Assembly (NCBI GenBank): GCA_015061285.1
Contig: SUWW01000011.1
Span: 89,600 to 153,599, forward strand
Length of the DNA: 64,000 nucleotides
Direction: 5' to 3'
Origin: Bacteroidales bacterium
GTDB taxonomy: Bacteria > Bacteroidota > Bacteroidia > Bacteroidales > Marinilabiliaceae
Position numbers and translations under genes: made by a program. The notes beneath the pieces are model-generated. The model had not been told where the DNA came from and ran no database searches. It was given only the letters and a program-made list of their open reading frames with translations. Positions 36,746 to 46,024 of the stretch are shown in pieces (position 1 is the stretch's first letter; each line of letters opens with the position of its first letter).

Positions 36746-39700
36746 ATGCAAAAGAGAACATTTATAGTAGCGCGGCAAGTAGCACTTGCTTTCGTTGCAA
36801 TGCTTCTATCCACAGTTGCCTTTGCACAGACAATGTCGATAAAAGGCAAAGTTGTAGACAACTTGGGAGATGCAATAATTGGTGTAAATGTGATTGAAAA
36901 AGGTACTACTAATGGTACGCTTACCGATGCCAATGGTAATTTCAATCTAAAGGTAAACGAAGGCGCAACACTCTCGTTTTCGTTTATAGGCTATGCCACA
37001 CAAGAAATTGTAGTAGGCAATCAAACCACTATTGATGTTGTACTCGAAGAAGAGACAGCAATGCTCGAAGACCTCGTGGTAATTGGTTATGGCGTACAAA
37101 AGAAGAGCGTAGTTTCTGCAGCCATTGCCAAGGTAACAGCAGAGGACCTTGCAGGTAAAGCTCCTGTACGTATGGATAACGCACTGAAAGGTCTTGCAGC
37201 AGGTGTCAACGTTACATCTAATTCAGGTCAGCCGGGTGAAGGATCGCGAGTTCGCATTCGTGGTATAGGTACTATCAACAATTCAGACCCATTGTACATT
37301 GTAGATGGTATGCCTATCGAAGGTGGTCTCGACTTCGTCAACCCGAACGATATTGAATCGATTGAGGTGTTGAAAGATGCGGCTTCGGGTGCAATCTATG
37401 GTGCACGTGCTGCCAACGGCGTTATACTTGTTACCACTAAAAAAGGTAAGAAGGGCGACGCAGTAATCAACTACAATGCTTCGTGGGGTTGGCAAAGCGC
37501 AGCACGTCATCGCGAAGTGACTGGCGCTGTCGATTATGCTATTCTTCAAAACGAGAAGTATGTAAACGGTGGCAAAGAGGCACCATTCAAAGATCCTTAC
37601 AATTTGACCGACTACAAGGGCGATGCTATTGTAGGTGATGGTACCGATTGGCAAGATCTTGTATTCAACGACAATGCACCAGTTCAGAATCACGACTTGT
37701 CTGTAAGTGGTGCATCAGACCGCGTTAGCTACTATTTGTCGTTAGGCTATTTCGACCAAGAAGGTATCGTTGGTGGTAACTATGGACAGTCGAACTACGA
37801 CCGTCTTACACTTCGCAGCAATACCCAATTTACTTTGGTTGACGCCTCTAAGGAACGTAACTTCCTCAACAAAGTCGATTTGGGCGTGAACGTTGCATAT
37901 ATGCGCACTCACAGCACTGGCATCTCAACCAACTCTGAATATGGTTCTGCGCTTGGTTCTGCACTTTATATGTCGCCAATTCTCACCCCTACCGTAACAG
38001 GCGTTTTTGCAGAAGAGATGGCGGCAACTTATTCTAAATATGAGCTTGCTAAGAATAGCGCTGGCGAATATTACACCATTCCTGGCTATCAGGGTACATA
38101 CCAAGAGATGAACAACCCATTAGCAATTCTCGATGCTACCAATCCAAGCAAAAACTGGTCGCACAAGTTTGTTCCTTCAGCTTCAATCGACATTCAGCTA
38201 TGGGACGAAATCAAATATCGTGGTACTTATAGCGCCGACATGTCGTTCTGGGGTAGCGATGGTGCTGTTAAACATCTCAACTACTTCTCTGGTAACAACC
38301 ATAACGAACATACAGAGGCAACTTCTACTAAAGCACAAAACTGCTATTGGCAGATAGAAAACACCTTGTCGTATAACAAGACATTCGCCGATGTTCACAC
38401 AATTGGTGTTACTGTTGCTCACTCAATCATGAAATCTAAAGGTAGCGACCTTGGTGGCAGCCGTTGGAACTTGGTAAACATCAATAAGCCATCTATCAAT
38501 TATGCTACTGGCGACTACGTACTCGTCGTAAAAACAGACGAAAAAACGGGTGAAGAGAAGACAGAGGCTCAGGTTCAGCATAGCGTTTGGGGTGGTCCTT
38601 ACACCGAGCACCGCATGATATCTATGCTTGGCCGTTTGAGCTACGACTACGACGAACGTTATGGCGTTACGGCTACTATTCGTCGAGATGGTTCTTCACG
38701 ATTCGGTACTAACAATCGTTTTGGTATCTTCCCTTCAGTTTCTGCCATGTGGAACTTGCACAACGAGCCTTACATGGAACTCCCTGAATGGTTGAACTCA
38801 GCAAAGGTTCGTTTCAGCTGGGGTAAAAATGGTAACGATAACATTGGCGACTTCCAGTATACCACTCTTACCGCTATAAACAACAATGTACTTTTTGGTA
38901 CTACTGCTCAGAAATATATTGGTTCTAAGGCCGATAAGACTGCAAACCCCGACCTCAAGTGGGAAGAGTCGGAGCAAACTGACCTCGGCTTCGACCTCGC
39001 ATTTTTGAATAGTTCACTTACCCTCACTGTCGACTTGTTCAACAAGAAGACCAATGGTATGATTATCGAAATGCCTATTCCTTCATACGTTGGCGAGACT
39101 AAGCCTCAAGGCAACGTTGGCGATATGTCGAACAAAGGTATCGAGATTGAGTTGGGATATAAATGGAGCATCGGTAGCGCAAAATTCTCTACTACTGCTA
39201 ACGTATCGTATATAAAGAACGAACTCAAGAACCTTGGTAACACTGAAGGATTCTTGAATCTTGATGGCGTTCAGGGCATAACTGGCACTGTAACCCGCGC
39301 CGAAAATGGCCTTCCTTTCCCATTCTTCTATGGTTATAAAACCGCAGGCATACTTCAAAACGAGAAAGAAGTGAACGATTATGTAGCTTCTCTCGGTGGC
39401 AACAAAGAGAACACTCTTCAGGGTGACGACATTACAGCTGGTGATGTTCGCTTTGTAGATGTTAATGGTGACAAAAAGATCGACACAAGCGACCGCACCA
39501 ACATCGGCAATGGTAACCCTGATTGGACATTCGGCTTGAATTTCAATGCAGAATGGAAAGGCTTCGATATAAATATGTTCTTCCAAGGCGTTCAAGGTGC
39601 CGATGTATTCGACGCTACTTATCGTCAGGACATCTATTCGGGTAACTACCCAACTTGGATGCTCAGCCGCTGGACTGGCGAAGGCACATCGAACAAATAT

Positions 39701-39997
39701 CCTCGTCTTGCATTGGGCGACTCTAAAAACTGGCAAGTTTCTGATCTCTACGTATGCGACGGTTCATACCTACGCTTCAAAACACTTCAGATTGGCTACA
39801 CATTGCCAAAGAGCATAACAGAAAAGGCATTCATCGAACGCTTCAGAGTATTCGTATCGGCCGACAACCTTGTTACTTGGACTAAGTACTGGGGCTTCGA
39901 TCCTGAAATTGCTTCTGGTGGTACTTCTCTCGGCATCGACCGTGGCGTATATCCACAGGCTCGCACCTACACTGTTGGTTTCAACCTTACGTTCTAA
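36746..39997 (+). CDS. SusC-family TonB-dependent transporter
   Basis: A 1083-residue outer membrane transporter for oligosaccharides. It has a signal peptide (about 1-28), a CarboxypepD_reg-like domain (SIKGKVVDNLGDAIIGVNVIEKGT), the SusC-type TonB-box neighbourhood LEDLVVIGYGVQKKS, a plug domain (LYIVDGMPIEGGLDFVNPNDIESIEVLKDA) and a 22-strand barrel ending in aromatic F (VGFNLTF). It forms the pore of a SusCD complex with the next gene. It is the first gene of the beta-glucan locus, driven from the spacer it shares with the regulator. Confidence 0.95.
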   Translation: MQKRTFIVARQVALAFVAMLLSTVAFAQTMSIKGKVVDNLGDAIIGVNVIEKGTTNGTLTDANGNFNLKVNEGATLSFSFIGYATQEIVVGNQTTIDVVLEEETAMLEDLVVIGYGVQKKSVVSAAIAKVTAEDLAGKAPVRMDNALKGLAAGVNVTSNSGQPGEGSRVRIRGIGTINNSDPLYIVDGMPIEGGLDFVNPNDIESIEVLKDAASGAIYGARAANGVILVTTKKGKKGDAVINYNASWGWQSAARHREVTGAVDYAILQNEKYVNGGKEAPFKDPYNLTDYKGDAIVGDGTDWQDLVFNDNAPVQNHDLSVSGASDRVSYYLSLGYFDQEGIVGGNYGQSNYDRLTLRSNTQFTLVDASKERNFLNKVDLGVNVAYMRTHSTGISTNSEYGSALGSALYMSPILTPTVTGVFAEEMAATYSKYELAKNSAGEYYTIPGYQGTYQEMNNPLAILDATNPSKNWSHKFVPSASIDIQLWDEIKYRGTYSADMSFWGSDGAVKHLNYFSGNNHNEHTEATSTKAQNCYWQIENTLSYNKTFADVHTIGVTVAHSIMKSKGSDLGGSRWNLVNINKPSINYATGDYVLVVKTDEKTGEEKTEAQVQHSVWGGPYTEHRMISMLGRLSYDYDERYGVTATIRRDGSSRFGTNNRFGIFPSVSAMWNLHNEPYMELPEWLNSAKVRFSWGKNGNDNIGDFQYTTLTAINNNVLFGTTAQKYIGSKADKTANPDLKWEESEQTDLGFDLAFLNSSLTLTVDLFNKKTNGMIIEMPIPSYVGETKPQGNVGDMSNKGIEIELGYKWSIGSAKFSTTANVSYIKNELKNLGNTEGFLNLDGVQGITGTVTRAENGLPFPFFYGYKTAGILQNEKEVNDYVASLGGNKENTLQGDDITAGDVRFVDVNGDKKIDTSDRTNIGNGNPDWTFGLNFNAEWKGFDINMFFQGVQGADVFDATYRQDIYSGNYPTWMLSRWTGEGTSNKYPRLALGDSKNWQVSDLYVCDGSYLRFKTLQIGYTLPKSITEKAFIERFRVFVSADNLVTWTKYWGFDPEIASGGTSLGIDRGVYPQARTYTVGFNLTF

Positions 39998-40015
39998 TTC
40001 TAAAACAGATTTTTT

Positions 40016-41548
40016 ATGAAAAAGATAAACATATTAGGATACTGTGCAGCAAGTTTGCTAATAGCAACTGCCTGCAACGAAGACTTCCTTGAGGTTATAA
40101 AACCTGATGGTGAGCCTCTCGAAGAATACTATACTACTGAAGATCATATCAAAGAGGCTCTTTATGCTGCATACGACCCTATCCATTGGCCAGATTGGGG
40201 CTTAGGTCAGTACAATGCCCTAAATATCGATGCAGAAATCATGGGCGACCTCTTTTGGGTGGGAGGTTCAAACCTTACCGACATGCAAAACTGGCACATG
40301 ATCTCTAACTTCGAAGCCGATGAGAACAACACGCTCAGCTCACTTTGGACTGTCGACTACTCTGGCATCAAACGTTGCAACGACCTTTTGAAATATCTCG
40401 GTTGGGCACAAGGCAATATGTCAGACGAGGCATACGCATCGTATGAAGCACAAGGCAAACTGCTCCGCGTGTTCTACTACAACATGTTGTGGCACTATTT
40501 CGGCAACATACCTTTCTATCTCGAAAATTTGTCGAATCCTTATACTGCTCCACAAATTTCGGCCGATGAGGTTTATAATCAACTCATTCCTGAGCTTGAG
40601 AGCATTCTCGATTCAAAAGTTCTCCCTATGAAATGGGGAAATACTGATGCTGGCAAAGTATCGCAAGCTATGGGCTATATGCTCTACGCCGAAATGGTTA
40701 TGTATCAAAACGATGAATCTCGCTACAGCAAAGCTCTTGGCTACATGAACGAGATTATCAATAGTGGCGAATACGAACTTAACGACGATTTCGCAGCAAT
40801 ATGGGAAGAGAGCGGCGAATGGTGCAAAGAGTCTATTTGGGAAATCAATTATGAGGACAACAACAACGACCGTGGCTGGAACTCTCCACTTGCAACAGGT
40901 GGCACCGTCTTGCCAACGCTCATCTCTCCGAACTCATGGCCTGGTGGCGATGGTTGGGACAAAGGCGCCGATGGTTGGGGCTTCCTTCCAGTTCGCGTAT
41001 CTACATACAATATGTATGAAGAGGGCGATACTCGCCGCGATGCTACTTGCTGGGATGTTAGAGGCGTTGAGTATACCAATCGTTTCCAAGACACCCATAT
41101 TTGGCTAAAGAAATATCGTCCTCAGAGTGCTAACAATGGTGATGCTGGTTTCGATAACAACCTTAACTACAACAACAACTATCGTTACTATCGCTACGCA
41201 GAGACTCTCCTCAACGCTGCCGAACTTATTGTTCGTGGCGCTGGTTCGGGCGATGCTAAAGCTCTTATCTATCAAGTGCGTAAGCGTGCCGGTCTCAATG
41301 CCGTTGATGCTACTATCGACAACATTATTAACGAGCGCAAACTCGAGTTCGTTGGCGAAGGCAAACGCTACTGGGATCTTGTTCGTACGGGTCTTGCAGC
41401 AACAGTTCTTGTACCAACTCCTTGCGATGGCACAAACCCTTCCGATCAAGGTCGCGTAGGCACATGGACCGAGAAGAAGAAATATCTTCCAATAGCTCAG
41501 AGCGAATTAGACTCAGACTCTAACCTCAAGCAGAATGCATATAAGTAA
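40016..41548 (+). CDS. SusD-family glycan-binding lipoprotein
   Basis: A 510-residue outer membrane lipoprotein that lids the SusC pore. The lipobox gives a mature start CNEDFLEV after MKKINILGYCAASLLIATA. The helical TPR core is visible, with SusD signatures such as ALYAAYDPIHWPDWG, AQGKLLRVFYYNMLWHYFGNIPFYLEN and the C-terminal NERKLEFVGEGKRYWDLVRTG. The region with several Trp and Tyr residues (WDWG, WSPLAT-like parts) would stack on glucose rings. It lies 18 bases after susC, and a small GATAG/CTATC hairpin follows it. Confidence 0.95.
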   Translation: MKKINILGYCAASLLIATACNEDFLEVIKPDGEPLEEYYTTEDHIKEALYAAYDPIHWPDWGLGQYNALNIDAEIMGDLFWVGGSNLTDMQNWHMISNFEADENNTLSSLWTVDYSGIKRCNDLLKYLGWAQGNMSDEAYASYEAQGKLLRVFYYNMLWHYFGNIPFYLENLSNPYTAPQISADEVYNQLIPELESILDSKVLPMKWGNTDAGKVSQAMGYMLYAEMVMYQNDESRYSKALGYMNEIINSGEYELNDDFAAIWEESGEWCKESIWEINYEDNNNDRGWNSPLATGGTVLPTLISPNSWPGGDGWDKGADGWGFLPVRVSTYNMYEEGDTRRDATCWDVRGVEYTNRFQDTHIWLKKYRPQSANNGDAGFDNNLNYNNNYRYYRYAETLLNAAELIVRGAGSGDAKALIYQVRKRAGLNAVDATIDNIINERKLEFVGEGKRYWDLVRTGLAATVLVPTPCDGTNPSDQGRVGTWTEKKKYLPIAQSELDSDSNLKQNAYK

Positions 41549-41633
41549 GTAATGTTATTGTTTACCAATCCATCAGCTCTCGATAGTCTCTAAGTAGGCT
41601 ATCGGGGCAACGATGGAAAAAAGTAGATTATAT

Positions 41634-43541
41634 ATGAAAAGTATTTATAAATATATGTTGGGCGCTCTTGTTGTAGGCTCAATGGCTTCATGTTCGCCAG
41701 AAGAGTTCGACGGAGCTGATTTAAGCAATTTGCCCACTATCGAAGCCAATCACATCACCGTTGAAGTAGACCAAGAGACAAACACCATGACGGCCAAAAC
41801 CGAGGAAATTCCTGGTCAGTACCTCATCTGGTATATCGACGATGTAAAATATTCGAGCCTCGCTACTATTAGCTATAGCAACTTGGAAGCAGGAACACAT
41901 TCGCTTACTCTCAAAGTAGGCAATCGTAATGGTATTGCTAATGCTTCTAAATCAGCCGAATTTACCTTCAACGAGACTAAGGTCGATTTCTCTATCTATT
42001 TCAACAAACTTGTTGACAAAACATGGCGTGTAAGCTACACAGAGAAAGGTCACCTTGGCTGTGGCGAACCTGGCACTGACGGTTCTAACTGGTGGTCGGC
42101 TTCGCCTAACGATAAAGCCGATTGGGGCGTATACGACGATCGACTCACATTCGCTCATTCCGACTCTGATGGTGCTGCTGAAGGTACATATACATACAAC
42201 CCTGGCGAGGGCGGAACTGTTTATGTAAACAAAGGCTGCACTGTATTTTCAGAATACAATCCACATGACGATAACGACTTCATGGCTCCAGTGGAAGAGA
42301 TGTCGGCTAAGTTCACGCTCGTTCCAGATAAGTATAATGGCGAGGATTGTCTCTTCATTCAGTTTGCTCCTCAAACATTGTTGCCATACGTACCAAACGA
42401 TGATACTTACAACAACCCATTGTATCGTATCGAATCGATTTCAAGCAGCACGCTTGCTCTCGTTTGCGACAATGGCGAAATCGCTTGGCGTATGGTTCTT
42501 ACAAGTAAAGAAGATGAAGGTATGCCTACTGAACCTGAAGTAACAATGGATTGGGATGTCAATTCAGCACAAAACCTTTGGACTATCAAATCTGAATCTG
42601 ACCTCGCTTCTGCTGTAGAAACTTGGTGGGCCAATAAAGAGTGGCAGCAGTTGCCATCTCCATCATATACTTTCGAAGATGGCGTATTGTCACTCACTGC
42701 CGTAGAAAATGGCGGAGATCAATGGCAAGCTCAAGTAAAACTCCATACCAACATTTCGGCAGTACAAGCTAAGAAATATGATTTCTACTGCGTTGTAGAG
42801 GCTGACGAAGACGTAAAAGGAGCTACTATAAAACTCACTCAAGATGGCGACGACGAAAACTATTTCTTTGGCGACCGTCATGATGTTACGGGTGGCAAAC
42901 TATTCGTATACAAGATCGAAGGCGTTTCATTGGCTAAAGCTGCCGACGCTCCTAAAGTGATGCTCGTATTTGATTTTGCTGGCGCAGCTGTAGGCACCAA
43001 GATAAAAGTTCACGACATATACTTCGCTGAAAACATATCAATGGATCCTGCTGATGAGGACAACCTTTGGACCACCAAATCAGAGTCGGACCTCGTTTCT
43101 CCTGTAACATTGTGGTGGGCCGATAAAGAGTGTCAACAATTGGCATCTCCATCGTATACTTTCGAAGATGGCGTATTGTCGTTCACTGCCGTAGAGAATG
43201 GCGGTACACAATGGCAAGCTCAAGTAGCACTTCATACCAATATTCCAGCAGAATTGGCCTCTACTTATAACTTTGCTTGCAAGATTGAGACTGATGATGA
43301 TGTTGCAGGTGTAACAATAAAGCTAACTCAGTCTGACGAATCTGCTACTATTAAGCATGACGACAACTTCTTCTTTGCTGACAGACACGACATCACTGGA
43401 GGTCAAGCATTTGAATACAAAGCTATGGGCGTTCAACTTGCAAAGGGCGATGCTCATGCGCTGTCTCTTGTGTTCGATTTTGCCGGAATACCAGTAGGTA
43501 CTCACGTAAAAATTAGCAACATAGTTTTCAAGAAGAACTAA
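41634..43541 (+). CDS. Surface glycan-binding lipoprotein with tandem CBM-like domains
   Basis: A 635-residue lipoprotein (lipobox GSMASC; mature CSPEEFDG). Order: PKD/Ig-like domain (about 30-110), a middle domain rich in Trp and Gly (about 115-300), then two homologous domains (about 305-465 and 475-632), each starting NLWT-KSESDL, with WWA-KE, SPSYTFEDGVLS, NGG-QWQAQV and a closing FDFAG. These look like CBM4/CBM16-type beta-sandwich domains. The position after susCD, before the hydrolases, fits the SGBP of a beta-glucan locus. I chose the ATG at 41634 because it gives a compact lipoprotein signal. The two repeats are nearly identical at DNA level over about 90 bases. Confidence 0.85.
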   Translation: MKSIYKYMLGALVVGSMASCSPEEFDGADLSNLPTIEANHITVEVDQETNTMTAKTEEIPGQYLIWYIDDVKYSSLATISYSNLEAGTHSLTLKVGNRNGIANASKSAEFTFNETKVDFSIYFNKLVDKTWRVSYTEKGHLGCGEPGTDGSNWWSASPNDKADWGVYDDRLTFAHSDSDGAAEGTYTYNPGEGGTVYVNKGCTVFSEYNPHDDNDFMAPVEEMSAKFTLVPDKYNGEDCLFIQFAPQTLLPYVPNDDTYNNPLYRIESISSSTLALVCDNGEIAWRMVLTSKEDEGMPTEPEVTMDWDVNSAQNLWTIKSESDLASAVETWWANKEWQQLPSPSYTFEDGVLSLTAVENGGDQWQAQVKLHTNISAVQAKKYDFYCVVEADEDVKGATIKLTQDGDDENYFFGDRHDVTGGKLFVYKIEGVSLAKAADAPKVMLVFDFAGAAVGTKIKVHDIYFAENISMDPADEDNLWTTKSESDLVSPVTLWWADKECQQLASPSYTFEDGVLSFTAVENGGTQWQAQVALHTNIPAELASTYNFACKIETDDDVAGVTIKLTQSDESATIKHDDNFFFADRHDITGGQAFEYKAMGVQLAKGDAHALSLVFDFAGIPVGTHVKISNIVFKKN

Positions 43542-43557
43542 CCTAATTTATTTGATA

Positions 43558-43586
43558 AACTGCCGGCTTCACGGTCGGCAGTTTTT
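43558..43586 (+). terminator. Intrinsic terminator inside the glycan locus
   Basis: AACTGCCG pairs with CGGCAGTT over a 10-base loop, followed by a run of T. It lies between the binding-protein gene and GH16, 19 bases before the GH16 ATG, so it may lower expression of the enzymes relative to susCD. Confidence 0.8.
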
Positions 43587-43604
43587 GTCATAATAAAACT
43601 TGAT

Positions 43605-44738
43605 ATGAATAGTAAGATGTTATTATCTATATTACTCGCTTGTGGTGCGCTCTTTATAGCTCCAAGTTGCGATAAAGACGACAACAATGTCGAGCCTACA
43701 ATCACTGAATTGTCTGTAAGTGCATCGGAACTTAATTTCGATGGATTTGCAGGTGAAAAAACAATTACTGTTACGGCGGAAAGAGAGTGGTCTGTTATTG
43801 TTGATAATGATTGGGTTAAAGTCACACCCGACAATTCAACAGAAAAGACAACCATTGTAACAATAAGTGTTCTAAAAAGCGACGAATTCGACCCACGCGA
43901 GGCAACAATCACATTTATGTCTGGTTTGGCTCGTCAGACTATCACTATAAAACAAGAGGGTGGCGACGGCGTGCCCGACCCTAATGCTATCGTTTGTCCT
44001 ATAGAAGGTTACAAACTTGTATGGAACGACGAATTTGACCAAACATCTACCTCGCTCAACGCAAATGATTGGCGCCACGAGGTGCAAAACTCAGGTTGGG
44101 TAAACAACGAACTTCAGAACTACGTTAACGAGAAATCGCCTGAGGGAAAGCGCGTAACAGAGGTGAAAGATGGTATCTTGAAAATCAAATGCCTCAAAGA
44201 AAACGACAAGATCTATAGTGGCAGAGTCTATGCCCACGACAAACAGGGTTGGCAATACGGCTACATTGAAGCTCGCATCAAACTTCCTAAAGGCAAAGGC
44301 ACATGGCCCGCATTCTGGATGATGCCCGTCAATGTAGATTGGGCAAACGAAGGATGGCCCAAATGTGGCGAGATAGACATCATGGAAGAGGTTGGCGCTA
44401 ACGCTAACTATGTTTCGTCGAGTCTTCATGCCGAAGGCCACGTACATACGCTTGGCAACCAAGTGACACACGAGATGCTTTGCGAAGGTGCAGAAGACGA
44501 TTTTCATGTTTATGCCATGGAGTGGACCAAAGAGGGTATCACAACTTACGTCGATGGCAAGGTACAGCTCTCGTACAAATCCGACGGCACCATCAAAAAT
44601 TACCCATACGACAAGCCATACTACATCATTCTAAACCTTGCTTGGGGTGGTTCTTGGGGCGGCTACAAAGGTATCGACGAATCGGCTTTGCCAACCACTA
44701 TGCAAGTGGACTACGTTCGCGTTTTCCAAAAGAAGTAA
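43605..44738 (+). CDS. BACON-GH16 endo-beta-1,3-glucanase-like lipoprotein
   Basis: A 377-residue lipoprotein (lipobox IAPSC). Residues about 32-120 are a BACON domain (ISVLKSDEFDPREATITFMSG, RQTITIKQEGG). Residues about 130-377 are a GH16 jelly-roll with catalytic nucleophile E256, helper D258 and acid/base E261 in GEIDIMEEVG, and substrate-cleft Trp residues (GKGTWPAFWMMPVN, WGGSWGGYKG). The E-x-D-x-x-E spacing with the extra residue is that of laminarinases and lichenases. It should act at the cell surface on internal beta-1,3 (or mixed 1,3/1,4) linkages, giving oligosaccharides for the SusCD pore. Confidence 0.92.
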   Translation: MNSKMLLSILLACGALFIAPSCDKDDNNVEPTITELSVSASELNFDGFAGEKTITVTAEREWSVIVDNDWVKVTPDNSTEKTTIVTISVLKSDEFDPREATITFMSGLARQTITIKQEGGDGVPDPNAIVCPIEGYKLVWNDEFDQTSTSLNANDWRHEVQNSGWVNNELQNYVNEKSPEGKRVTEVKDGILKIKCLKENDKIYSGRVYAHDKQGWQYGYIEARIKLPKGKGTWPAFWMMPVNVDWANEGWPKCGEIDIMEEVGANANYVSSSLHAEGHVHTLGNQVTHEMLCEGAEDDFHVYAMEWTKEGITTYVDGKVQLSYKSDGTIKNYPYDKPYYIILNLAWGGSWGGYKGIDESALPTTMQVDYVRVFQKK

Positions 44739-44764
44739 TCTGAAACAAACAATAGGCAACAATA

Positions 44765-46024
44765 ATGATTAGAAGACTCAGTACGTATGTAGCTACTTTG
44801 GCATTGATGGTGGCTTGCGTAGGTGAGCCATCTTCGCCCAAATCAACCGATTTTGTGCGTGTAGATGGTCCAAACCTCGTAAAGCCTGATGGCACAAAAC
44901 TCTACATACAAGGTACCAATCTCGGCAATTGGCTCAATCCTGAAGGCTATATGTTCGGTTTCTCAAAAACCAACTCGCCGTGGATGATCGACCTGATGCT
45001 TAAGCAACTTGTCGGACCTGATGCCACTGCTGAATTTTGGAGTAAATTCAAAGATAACTATATCACGCGCGCCGACATAGAGTTCATCAGCCAGCAAGGT
45101 GCCAACACCATTCGTCTACCATTCAACTATAAACTCTTCACCAACGAAGATTATATGGGCTTGCACAACAATCAAGACGGATTTAAGCGCATTGACCAAG
45201 TAGTGAAATGGTGTAAAGAGTTCGGGCTATACCTCATTCTCGATATGCACGACTGTCCGGGCGGGCAAACTGGCGATAACATCGATGATAGTTATGGCTA
45301 CCCATGGCTATTTGAAAGCAATGAGTCGCAACTACTGTTTTGCGACATTTGGAAACAAATAGCTTCGCATTATAAAAACGAAACAACAATTCTCGGCTAC
45401 GAACTGATGAATGAGCCCATAGCCCCTTACTTCGAAAATAAGGATACGCTCTACACGCTGCTTCAGCCATTATACAAAAAGGCGGTAGCTACCATACGCG
45501 AAGTTGACACCAACCACGTCATACTGCTTGGTGGAGCTCATTGGAACTCGTTCTTCTTCATGTTCGACGATTGGAAGTTCGACAACAACATAATGTACAC
45601 TTGCCATAGGTATGGTGGCGATGCTACTGCCGAAGCTATAAAAACTTATATCGATTTTCGCGACAAGACCAACCTACCGATGTATATGGGCGAAATAGGT
45701 CATAACACCAATGAGTGGCAAGCTCAATTTGTAGAGGTGATGAAGCAAAACAACATAGGCTATACCTTTTGGCCTTATAAGAAAATAGGAAACTCTTGCA
45801 TGGTGGGTATAGAACGCCCAGCCGAGTGGGATTCTGTGATAGTTAAATTTGCCGAAACTTCGAGAAATAGTTATAGTGAATGGCGCAAAGCATGTCCTAA
45901 TCAAGATGTTGCAAAACAACTTTTGATGCAATTTGCAGATAACTCCAAATTCGAAAAATGTACGACTCAAGGTGATTATATTTCATCTATGGGTTTGAAA
46001 GAGAATAAACAAAATGAAAAATAA
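44765..46024 (+). CDS. GH5-family glycosidase lipoprotein
   Basis: A 419-residue protein with a lipoprotein signal (TLALMVACVGE). The (beta/alpha)8 GH5 fold is shown by GTNLGNWLNPEGYMFGF, ANTIRLPFNYK, LYLILDMHDCPGG, the acid/base E217 in YELMNEPI, HVILLGGAHW and the nucleophile E310 in MYMGEIGH. The GNWL start resembles the exo-1,3-beta-glucanase branch of GH5, which would fit the locus, but endo-glucanase or beta-1,6-glucanase activity is possible. It lies 26 bases after GH16, and its stop lies inside the start region of the GH3 gene. Confidence 0.88.
   Translation: MIRRLSTYVATLALMVACVGEPSSPKSTDFVRVDGPNLVKPDGTKLYIQGTNLGNWLNPEGYMFGFSKTNSPWMIDLMLKQLVGPDATAEFWSKFKDNYITRADIEFISQQGANTIRLPFNYKLFTNEDYMGLHNNQDGFKRIDQVVKWCKEFGLYLILDMHDCPGGQTGDNIDDSYGYPWLFESNESQLLFCDIWKQIASHYKNETTILGYELMNEPIAPYFENKDTLYTLLQPLYKKAVATIREVDTNHVILLGGAHWNSFFFMFDDWKFDNNIMYTCHRYGGDATAEAIKTYIDFRDKTNLPMYMGEIGHNTNEWQAQFVEVMKQNNIGYTFWPYKKIGNSCMVGIERPAEWDSVIVKFAETSRNSYSEWRKACPNQDVAKQLLMQFADNSKFEKCTTQGDYISSMGLKENKQNEK

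Noticed and set aside
39083..39736. 217-codon minus-strand frame inside susC
   Set aside because: Antisense shadow of a strongly supported SusC gene, with no domain or ribosome-binding context.
41579..41604. Small GATAG/CTATC hairpin after susD as a terminator
   Set aside because: The stem is only six bases and no T tract follows; it may weakly modulate read-through but cannot be called.
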